Origin: Endozoicomonas acroporae | GTDB taxonomy: Bacteria; Pseudomonadota; Gammaproteobacteria; Pseudomonadales; Endozoicomonadaceae | DNA length: 51,784 bases | Assembly (NCBI RefSeq): GCF_002864045.1 | Contig: NZ_PJPV01000080.1 | Location: 1 to 51,784 of the forward strand | Direction of reading: 5' to 3' | Shown: in pieces, positions 10,089-17,882 of the stretch | Position numbering within the stretch: the first letter of the stretch is position 1 | Layout of the letters: the number at the start of each line of letters is the position of its first letter | Notes under the pieces: model-generated | Told to the model about the DNA's origin: nothing | What the model saw: only the letters and a program-made list of their open reading frames with translations | Database searches by the model: none | Program-made: the position numbers and the translations under genes

Positions 10089-10910
10089 ATGGAGCGATCG
10101 GTATTTTTTATCTCTGATGGTACTGGCATTACCGCTGAATCCTTTGGCCAAAGTCTGCTGGCCCAGTTCTCGGGGCCTACATTCCGTCACCACACCCTGC
10201 CCTATATTGATACCCCCGAAAAAGCCGTTCGGGCACTGACCCTGATTAAAGAGACTCATCAGCATGAGGTGATTCAACCTATCCTATTTATGACGGTGTT
10301 GAATGAAGAGGTCAGCAAACTGCTGCACACCAGCGGGGCTTATATTATTGACCTCTTTGCTACCTTCCTTCCCGGCCTGGAGATGGAGTTAGGCTCACAC
10401 CCGTTGTATACCGTTGGCAAGAAGCGTTCCACAACCAGCAGTGCCGGCTATCACCGTCGCATCGAAGCGGTGCAGTTTGCCCTTGATAATGATGATGGTG
10501 CCCGCATCCGGCACTATGAAAAGGCCGATATTATCGTGCTGGGTGCCTCCCGTTCGGGCAAAACACCCACTTGCATCTATCTTGGTTTACAGTTTGGTAT
10601 CTATGCCGCCAATTACCCCATTACCGAGGATGATTTTGATAAGGGCATCAAGCTGCCTGATTTTCTTCGCCCGCACAAAGAACGTCTTTTTGGTTTGACC
10701 ATCAATCCGGCCCGGCTCTCAGGCATCAGAAATGAGCGCCGTCCAAACAGCCGCTATTCCTCGGTCAGGCAGTGTCAATATGAAATACAGATGGTTGAAC
10801 AGATCTATAACCAGGAGCAGATCAGCTATATCGATACCACTGAATTTTCCGTCGAAGAGATTGCAACACGGATCATGGATCAGGCCAATCTGACGAGAAG
10901 ACTGAAATAG
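10089..10910 (+). CDS. ppsR: PEP synthase regulatory protein (bifunctional kinase/phosphorylase)
   Basis: 273 aa. In this family the protein phosphorylates a threonine of PEP synthase with ADP, inactivating it, and removes the phosphate by phosphorolysis, so it switches gluconeogenesis. It begins VFFISDGTGITAESFGQSLL and carries the P-loop-like GASRSGKTPTCIYL, both typical of the family. It lies divergently beside its presumed target ppsA, the usual arrangement in gammaproteobacteria. GGAG lies 8 nt before the ATG. A likely terminator follows at 10977-11008. Confidence 0.95.
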   Translation: MERSVFFISDGTGITAESFGQSLLAQFSGPTFRHHTLPYIDTPEKAVRALTLIKETHQHEVIQPILFMTVLNEEVSKLLHTSGAYIIDLFATFLPGLEMELGSHPLYTVGKKRSTTSSAGYHRRIEAVQFALDNDDGARIRHYEKADIIVLGASRSGKTPTCIYLGLQFGIYAANYPITEDDFDKGIKLPDFLRPHKERLFGLTINPARLSGIRNERRPNSRYSSVRQCQYEIQMVEQIYNQEQISYIDTTEFSVEEIATRIMDQANLTRRLK

Positions 10911-10976
10911 CCATAATTTACCATTCAACAGACCCTGAGGACTGCCTTTCAATTTGTCAGCAAACAATTTATTTTC

Positions 10977-11008
10977 TCCCGGCAGCCCGGGAAGTTGAAT
11001 TTTTTTTC
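10977..11008 (+). terminator. Probable terminator after ppsR
   Basis: TCCCGG (10977-10982) pairs with CCGGGA (10987-10992) around CAGC. After a short spacer comes a run of T (about 11000-11007). The stem is short and the spacer longer than ideal, so the call is moderate. Confidence 0.5.
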
Positions 11009-11051
11009 CCGTCTCATTGTCAAAAGGGATCTTTGATAAGGGGACGAACAG

Positions 11052-14000
11052 ATGGATGTGACCGGCTTAAAAGACGACAGGGTTACTGGATCAGACTTAA
11101 CATCCGAACGCAGCTATTACAAAGAGACAGGCAATTATAAATACTTGACCGTACGACCGGCAGAAGACAAAGAGGTACTCTTCAATGCTGGTAATTTTGC
11201 ATTTGACAATACCGGAACATTTGGAACTAACTCACCATGTTCTAACCGTTTCTTTACATTGAATGACTGCAAAGTGAGTCATTCCAGACCTTGCAGTCCG
11301 AAATCCATCGAAAGTGAAAATAATGAAAAAAGTGTCGAAGGCAACCAGAAAGAGGCTTTCAGCTCCGGCCAGGTCCAGGTTAAGCAAACGAAGTTGCTGG
11401 CAATGCTTACTTCAGGAGAGGTTGAAAAGCACCATGTGAAAAAAGAGTTAGAGAAACTTGTTCAACAGTTTGATGAACTACATGTCAATGTCAGTTTAAT
11501 GGATAAAGTCAACAAACTGAAAAGAGAGATTGAGCAATACATTGATCCTCACCGCCTGGTTGGGGAGGAATACAGTTCTAAAAATGGTGCACCATCAAGA
11601 AAAACAATAGCGGATGACATTCAAATAATAGCAAGGGAAATCGCTATTTGGGCGGGGACCACAACAAACAATCTGAAAGTACTGACCTATATTATTGAAC
11701 AAGGGTTTCCCATCAAACAAAGCGCTGACTGGTTTGATCATGATCCTGATTCTATCGCTTACCTGCCTTTTGATACAATGACAACGCTGATAGATAACTG
11801 CACCCCATATTGCCCGGACCTGTTATTCGTCAAGGCTATTTTTGCTGATGCTGATCCTCGCTTTGACATTCTTGCCCAGACGATTTTAACATCCAGAAGT
11901 ATTAGTGATGGGCTGTATCAGGAAGCAATTGCACAATCAATACCCACCGCTTCACAAAGCAGGTTAAAGGTTTTCTTTAATTATCTTCGTAGTCAAGCTA
12001 ATGCCAGCAACATGATTAAAGACTTGGTTAAGCAAAGCTACGAGCATCACCGAATTGCTAATCTTGCCGGGATTCACAGATACAAAAACAGCGTGATATT
12101 GGTATTTGTTCTTGAAGCCATTGCACAACAATCACAGGGGGAAGCCCGCACTCTTATTCGCTCATTTGGTCAGGATGAACAGCAACTGATCGCAATGACA
12201 GCTCTATTGGGCGGACTGCATCAATCCACCGAATTATTGAATAAAATGGGTATTACCGTCACCAGACAGGCGTTTAAAGAATTATCCGTTAACCTTAAAA
12301 ATTCTCCTTTCTTTATGGCCAAAGAGGCTGGATTGACCAATGAACGATTATTTACCAATACCGTCAACCGGATCGCTCCGTTTCTATGGACCTTGCCCAA
12401 TGAATATGGGCAACATTTGTACCAGTTGAGCCTGTTTCCAGATAAGAAAGCGCAGTCGTTTATCCATCTTGTCATGAAGCAAGCGGCCATTTACCAGAAG
12501 GAAAGTCAACAATGGTCAGGCCCGAATTGTGAAAAAGAATTGGTTCTGGGAGATGTAAACCTGTGGGCGGCAAAAATTTTTTCGGTAACGGATGATGCTG
12601 ACAGTTTGGGTCTCTTACAGGAAGATGCCAGGTGGTACAGTGAGACATGGAATATCCTGATCAACAAGGCTAAATCCTGCAACAGCCTTACCTGTCCCGA
12701 TGATTTCATGAAATTCATGGACTGGCTGTTGATAGAGGGCCGGTCTTTGGTTCGAATGGAGTCGGAATACCGTGAGAAAGAGGCGACCTTTACAGCCAGA
12801 CAAAAAAGTTATCGTCCGGATCTGTGGCCGGACCCACATAGTAAGGATTCAACAACATCTTCAGCCTCCCATGATCAACTTGTATCCTATACCAAACTCG
12901 TCACAACGTTACATTTTGATATCATTGAATCATTTCTACGTCTTGCCCCTTCCGCCCATCGAATCCATGTGCTGAATAACTGGCTGACTAATCCTGATTG
13001 CACGAAACAACGGGAAACCTTATTTCGTCAGCCAGTTTACCCACTTAATAATATGGAATCCCCTAACATTTGGCAGTTGCTGTTATCACTGGATAAAGAC
13101 TATCAGCCACCGGAAAATCAGTTTGATCATGATTGGCAAATACCGGTTAATCCGCAGCAGTGGACAGCGCCTCCCCCGTTAGCATCATTATCATCCGAAT
13201 CTATCGAAGTCTACGGACGTACGCTGGCAATTCAACGCACGGATGGTGGCTGGGATTACCTGAAATTTATCAGTGATAAGGAAAAGCCGGAAGATCTGGC
13301 AACAGAGGGCAATAAAATCCGTCTTATGGCAGATATAGCCAGTCGCTACGGCTTGAAAAGCTCAATTCCCCGGGTTGTCGGCAGTTATCGCTGGGATAAT
13401 GCGAACATTGATTTGGCCACATTTACACCTCCCGCCAAAAAGGCCAGACTGGAGGAAAAGTGCCGCTATATTGATGGCAAGACAGGTTATTGCCTTCATC
13501 TGACATCGACAAAAGATGCGCCTTATCATTTATATCCCTACGATCTTGACCCAGAAACAAAGGCGGATCAGATTTGCCAGGGGCTCCATAAATATGCCCA
13601 TGATTCCGGTGTTTTATTCAGTTGCGGATTGTATGCTCCAGCGGTCATTGCAGCGGACCATGATTCAGTGACGAAACGAAAGCACTATGTCCTCTCATCT
13701 TATGTAGGTGCCCCAAGCGAGGGGCGGATGCTTCAGTGGCAGAAAGCTTCAGAACATCCCAATGTGGGGCCGGTAGGCATGCGGGATTCCGGTGATACGA
13801 AAAGTATGATTGAGCTGGGTGAGGATTATTTTTTCTCCAAAAGATATCAGGAATTTCTTGATTTTGAAAAATCTGAGGATCGAGCCAAGGTGGCATTTTC
13901 AGAACTGGCAAAAAATGCCCAGGGACTGATATTGCAATATGCTCTCTGCTTTCAAAAACAGTTTAACTCTGACAATAGGGAGTCCACGCTGAATCATGAG

Positions 14001-14384
14001 CGTAAAATACAGGACATTCTAACGACGCTGTTTCACAAGGCATTTCCCCGATTCACAGAAGAGCGTGTGGTTCGGGCAATGGATGAAGATGAGCTGCTGT
14101 CACAGGCGGTTAGAGAGGTTATCTACTGGTGTGGTCATGACGCCAGATTTGTGAACGATATCAAACAAAACATTATTCCAGAATCTACCTACCCTGGCGG
14201 CTCTGAAGCTACTAATATCGTTGATTTCAGCACCCTGGAACCCCGTGAGCTGATTCCCGGCATTGGTTTTGTGACACGGGATAATCAGCCAAACCTTGGC
14301 GTTACTTTTGGCATCAATCCATTGGTTAAGCTGAATGCATTGATTGTCAAGCTACTGGCCCTGGGAGCCCTGACCTCTTTGTGA
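11052..14384 (+). CDS. Large hypothetical protein, possible kinase-like C-terminal region
   Basis: 1110 aa, of no family I recognise. It has no signal peptide. Residues ~100-160 are charged and helical (KKELEKLVQQFDELH, KVNKLKREIEQY), probably a short coiled coil. The middle is helix-rich without obvious motifs. Near the C-terminus, LAIQRTDGGWDYLKF (K738) followed by ATEGNKIRLM (E752), a hinge-like HYVLSSYVGAPSEGR stretch and VGMRDSGDT (D912, D915) resemble in order the VAIK lysine, helix-C glutamate and metal-binding region of protein-kinase-like folds. This is an inference from spacing only. The last ~17 residues are hydrophobic. GGGG precedes the start. It lies between ppsR and the F-box gene, same strand. 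Confidence 0.7.
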   Translation: MDVTGLKDDRVTGSDLTSERSYYKETGNYKYLTVRPAEDKEVLFNAGNFAFDNTGTFGTNSPCSNRFFTLNDCKVSHSRPCSPKSIESENNEKSVEGNQKEAFSSGQVQVKQTKLLAMLTSGEVEKHHVKKELEKLVQQFDELHVNVSLMDKVNKLKREIEQYIDPHRLVGEEYSSKNGAPSRKTIADDIQIIAREIAIWAGTTTNNLKVLTYIIEQGFPIKQSADWFDHDPDSIAYLPFDTMTTLIDNCTPYCPDLLFVKAIFADADPRFDILAQTILTSRSISDGLYQEAIAQSIPTASQSRLKVFFNYLRSQANASNMIKDLVKQSYEHHRIANLAGIHRYKNSVILVFVLEAIAQQSQGEARTLIRSFGQDEQQLIAMTALLGGLHQSTELLNKMGITVTRQAFKELSVNLKNSPFFMAKEAGLTNERLFTNTVNRIAPFLWTLPNEYGQHLYQLSLFPDKKAQSFIHLVMKQAAIYQKESQQWSGPNCEKELVLGDVNLWAAKIFSVTDDADSLGLLQEDARWYSETWNILINKAKSCNSLTCPDDFMKFMDWLLIEGRSLVRMESEYREKEATFTARQKSYRPDLWPDPHSKDSTTSSASHDQLVSYTKLVTTLHFDIIESFLRLAPSAHRIHVLNNWLTNPDCTKQRETLFRQPVYPLNNMESPNIWQLLLSLDKDYQPPENQFDHDWQIPVNPQQWTAPPPLASLSSESIEVYGRTLAIQRTDGGWDYLKFISDKEKPEDLATEGNKIRLMADIASRYGLKSSIPRVVGSYRWDNANIDLATFTPPAKKARLEEKCRYIDGKTGYCLHLTSTKDAPYHLYPYDLDPETKADQICQGLHKYAHDSGVLFSCGLYAPAVIAADHDSVTKRKHYVLSSYVGAPSEGRMLQWQKASEHPNVGPVGMRDSGDTKSMIELGEDYFFSKRYQEFLDFEKSEDRAKVAFSELAKNAQGLILQYALCFQKQFNSDNRESTLNHERKIQDILTTLFHKAFPRFTEERVVRAMDEDELLSQAVREVIYWCGHDARFVNDIKQNIIPESTYPGGSEATNIVDFSTLEPRELIPGIGFVTRDNQPNLGVTFGINPLVKLNALIVKLLALGALTSL

Positions 14385-14641
14385 GTTCCATCTCTCATGA
14401 TCGCTTTGGTGACATTTATCAACTCTTGCGGACGGTAATTGTTACTGCGGGACATCATTCACCCTCTATACTTCGGAGCGAAGGTGTAGCCGGGTGCGGA
14501 ACTGACAACAATTTGCCGTCTTTCAAACGAGATCGGCCAATGCGTCATCATTGGATCTCCCAGCTCCCGGACCAGGCTTCTAAACGGGCAATATGCACCA
14601 GTGTAAATAGGGCCTCTTGCCCGGATACGGGAGGGGATTAA

Positions 14642-16597
14642 TTGCCGCTTGCCAAACCATTAAATACTGAGACTGCTGTTACTCAGGCAGTGGGTAACGA
14701 AATCAGGCCTGAAATAGTCCGGGATCCTGTCTATTTCCATCGCTGGTGGGTTACCTTGCCGACGTTACCATTCGAGAACATCACCAGCTATTTATCAATT
14801 GAAGATATCAGCGCGTTCGCCCAAACATGCAAGGCAGTGGCCAGCCGATTGGTGGCCTGCGGACTGGAAGAAGTCCGCTACTTTCTCTCCTTGTCGCAGG
14901 ACAAACAGAATTCGTGTCAGACAATCATCCATTCTAACCGGCAACTCCTTCAGTACCTCAGGACGTTATCCATATTTTCCAGGCGCCACTTCCCTGTGCA
15001 GCTGAGCCCCGCCTTTTATGCCTGTTACGCCCGGCATGCACGCCAGCAGATTATTGATGCAACAGCACTTACCCTGAAACCCGTTGGGAGCTTGAATATG
15101 GATAGCTATAGCTGGCATTACCATGATCTTGAGCTGAGCATGATTGCCGCAACCAGGGTGGAGGGGTTCATTGATATTCTGACTCCGGATCGTCATGGTC
15201 ACTGGAGCAGGTCGGCTGAAATCAAATACAATGAAATTTGCTATTTTCATCAGCAGCGGGCTAACCATATTTTATTTATCCCACAGAAGGTGTCGAGAAG
15301 CCTGGTGGGAGAACCACCGCACTACAAATACATCGGCTACATCGGCAAAGACCACTTATTGTCCGTTTATGAATGTCACGATGACTCCTGGGTTGAGCAA
15401 CAGCAATTGACCATCAGTGAGGTGTTTCCTCAAATCAGGACAATATTGAAGAATGACATTTATCTGTATCAGATGAATGACCTCTATCTGTCACCGGATG
15501 CCAGCGCACTGGTCTGTACGTACGATTGGCGTGAAGTTGCCATTCTGGGTCGGGAAGCGAAAGGTCAGTGGGTTAATAAAGGCAGTATTACAACCCCTAT
15601 TCGTAACTTGTTGTTCAGTGATGACAGCCGTCATGTCGCGCTTTGGGACGGTTCATACATCACGCTAATGGGCAAGTCAGACGATGGAGCCTGGTCAGAA
15701 ACCGGTAAAATCATTGTTACAGACACGGATATTGATATGAACTTCATCACCGGTGCTGGTAGTGAGTCTGAAGATGAGTTTGAACTCGAGGTACTATTCA
15801 GCCCGGATAATCAGCATTTTGTCACATGGTTTGATAATGCTGGCGTTGATGTTCATCGAGATAATTTCTTTGTCGTTATCGCGGCCCTTGATCCGCACGG
15901 AAAATGGCGTGAAAAGCAGAGAATTGTCAAAACCTGTGAGCCTCCGGCAACGTATTACCCCCTGGAACCTGCTTTTGGTCCCGATGGTCGGCTGCTGATT
16001 ATCACCACCGATGACGGTGTTGAAATCTGGGAATTAAACAGTGAGGGTCAATGGCTTCCCGCTGCTCAGGAGCAACCCTGTTGCGGTAAAGGCAGTGTTC
16101 ATTTTTCTGTGCAACCGGACGAATTTATCAGCATAAACTGGCATAGAATATCCGTCTGGCGCAAGGCAGCGTCCGGAACCTGGGGCAAATCCCAAACATT
16201 TTCGGCTGGATCTCTGACCAGAGTCAGTCCTGACGGTGGTACCATTGTCTGTAATGAATCGTCGGGCCATACCGATATCCACCAACGCCAACCCTCCGGT
16301 GAGTGGATCAGTCAACGTATCGAATTTTCTATCAGGGATGGGTGTTTTAACAATGAGAGCTGCCTGCTTGCCGTTGTCCCACCCCTTGAAACCGAAACCG
16401 ACCACCTGATTTTGCTGGGGGTGAACGCAGACGGGATCTGGCAGGAAAAGGACCGGTTGCAATCAGAAAACAGGATTCATGCATTTTGCTTTAGCCCATG
16501 CAGCCGCAGCATACAGATCGAAAGTGATCGCGGTGGCAATGGTGTCAGAATACCAAGTTTTTTTTCTTTCTGGAGGATCGTCCCGGACCAATGTTAA
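14642..16597 (+). CDS. F-box and WD40-like repeat protein, eukaryote-like
   Basis: 651 aa from a TTG start. TTG is chosen because GGGAGGGG lies just upstream and no ATG gives the conserved N-terminus. Residues ~38-82 match the F-box pattern: LPFENITSYLSIEDISAFAQ followed by TCKAVASRL. Eukaryotic F-boxes bind Skp1 in SCF ubiquitin ligases; several intracellular bacteria export F-box effectors. From about residue 140 the chain shows WD40-like units of the type LFSDDSRHVALWDGSYITLMG and FSPDNQHFVTW, with repeated D..G.W.E, as in the gene at 5103-7238. An F-box joined to a propeller is the layout of eukaryotic substrate-receptor F-box proteins. No secretion signal is recognisable. It may be co-transcribed with the 1110-aa gene, 257 bp upstream. 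Confidence 0.82.
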   Translation: MPLAKPLNTETAVTQAVGNEIRPEIVRDPVYFHRWWVTLPTLPFENITSYLSIEDISAFAQTCKAVASRLVACGLEEVRYFLSLSQDKQNSCQTIIHSNRQLLQYLRTLSIFSRRHFPVQLSPAFYACYARHARQQIIDATALTLKPVGSLNMDSYSWHYHDLELSMIAATRVEGFIDILTPDRHGHWSRSAEIKYNEICYFHQQRANHILFIPQKVSRSLVGEPPHYKYIGYIGKDHLLSVYECHDDSWVEQQQLTISEVFPQIRTILKNDIYLYQMNDLYLSPDASALVCTYDWREVAILGREAKGQWVNKGSITTPIRNLLFSDDSRHVALWDGSYITLMGKSDDGAWSETGKIIVTDTDIDMNFITGAGSESEDEFELEVLFSPDNQHFVTWFDNAGVDVHRDNFFVVIAALDPHGKWREKQRIVKTCEPPATYYPLEPAFGPDGRLLIITTDDGVEIWELNSEGQWLPAAQEQPCCGKGSVHFSVQPDEFISINWHRISVWRKAASGTWGKSQTFSAGSLTRVSPDGGTIVCNESSGHTDIHQRQPSGEWISQRIEFSIRDGCFNNESCLLAVVPPLETETDHLILLGVNADGIWQEKDRLQSENRIHAFCFSPCSRSIQIESDRGGNGVRIPSFFSFWRIVPDQC

Positions 16598-16643
16598 CGT
16601 TCTCGGACTCATGGGATGGTCCCCCTGAGATTTCCCCGCAGTT

Positions 16644-17816
16644 TCATTCGACGGGCAAACAAACCCAACCCTCCATCAAAACCCTGGCACTGCGGCTCAT
16701 AATGGCCTTGGTCACTGACCATTGCCCATTATTCAGCACTGCTTCTGCCCCCACTTTCAAGGTACCCGAGGGGTGGCCAAAACGGACCGGGTTTCGTTCA
16801 CCACCGCCGGCAGCCAGGTTAACCAGGGTGCCTGGAATGGCAGCCGCCGTACCAATGGCCACGGCAGCGGTGCCCATCATGGCATGATGAAGTTTACCCA
16901 TGGAGAGTGCCCTGACCAACAGGTCGATCTCATCTTCAGAGACCTCCTTGCCGCTGGATGAGAGGTAACTTTTCGGTTCAGCAACAAAAGCGACTTTCGG
17001 CGTATGCTGTCGGGTTGCGGCTTCTTCCAGGCTGCTGATCAACCCCATCTGCAGTGCGCCATAAGCCCGAATGTTCTCAAACATGGCCAGTGCCTGCTCA
17101 TCGCCGTTGATCACTTCCTGTAGTTCAGTTCCCTGGTAACCAATGTCCGCAGCATTGATAAAAATGGTGGGAATGCCGGCATTGATCAGGGTTGCCTTTA
17201 AAGTCCCAACGCCGGGTACTTCAAGATCATCCACCAGATGGCCAGTCGGGAACATGGCACCTTCGCCATCGGCAGGATCGAGAAACTCAACCTGAACCTC
17301 GGCCGCCGGGAAAGTCACACCGTCCAGGACAAAATCCCCCGTTTCCTGTACTGCACCCTTGGTCATTGGCACATGGGCAATAATGGTTTTTTTGATATTG
17401 GCCTGCCAGATCCGCACCGTTGCGATGCCATTGTCGGGTATCCGTTGCTTATCAACCAGACCGCTGCTGATGGCAAAGGCCCCGACAGCCGCAGTCAGGT
17501 TGCCACAGTTACCACTCCAGTCCACAAAAGGTTGATCAATGGCTACCTGACCAAAGAGATAATCGACATCATGGTCAGGCTGGCTGCTTTTCGACAGGAT
17601 CACCGTTTTGCTGGTACTGGACGTGGCACCCCCCATACCATCAATCTGCTTGCCGTAGGGGTCCGGACTGCCAATCACTCGAAGCAGTAGAGCATCACGG
17701 GCCGTACCCGGAACCTGTGCAGCTGGTGGAAGATCGGTGAGATTGAAAAAAACGCCCTTACTGGTTCCGCCTCGCATATAAGTAGCGGGAACCTTGATTT
17801 GTGGAGGATGAGCCAT
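16644..17816 (-). CDS. prpF: 2-methylaconitate cis-trans isomerase
   Basis: 390 aa. In the acnD-type methylcitrate cycle PrpF isomerises the trans-2-methylaconitate made by AcnD to the cis form. The N-terminus PATYMRGGTSKGVFF is the family signature, followed by GSPDPYGKQIDGMGGATSSTSK and DWSGNCGNLTAAVGAFAI, where C and neighbouring residues form the active site of this diaminopimelate-epimerase-like fold. AAGGAG lies 10 nt before the ATG. It is the last gene of the prpB-prpC-acnD-prpF run and starts 66 bp after the acnD stop. It is convergent with the F-box gene, 46 bp apart. Confidence 0.95.
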   Translation of the reverse strand: MAHPPQIKVPATYMRGGTSKGVFFNLTDLPPAAQVPGTARDALLLRVIGSPDPYGKQIDGMGGATSSTSKTVILSKSSQPDHDVDYLFGQVAIDQPFVDWSGNCGNLTAAVGAFAISSGLVDKQRIPDNGIATVRIWQANIKKTIIAHVPMTKGAVQETGDFVLDGVTFPAAEVQVEFLDPADGEGAMFPTGHLVDDLEVPGVGTLKATLINAGIPTIFINAADIGYQGTELQEVINGDEQALAMFENIRAYGALQMGLISSLEEAATRQHTPKVAFVAEPKSYLSSSGKEVSEDEIDLLVRALSMGKLHHAMMGTAAVAIGTAAAIPGTLVNLAAGGGERNPVRFGHPSGTLKVGAEAVLNNGQWSVTKAIMSRSARVLMEGWVCLPVE

Positions 17817-17882
17817 GGGGAACAGCTCCTTCTGTTATAGGATTGTGGTGCTGACCCTGATCAAGGGCCAGCGTGAGAGCTG

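Noticed and set aside
14381..14641. An 86-aa frame between the 1110-aa gene and the F-box gene, GTG overlapping the previous stop
   Set aside because: Composition is not protein-like, no motif is visible, and its downstream end coincides with the strong ribosome site of the F-box gene.
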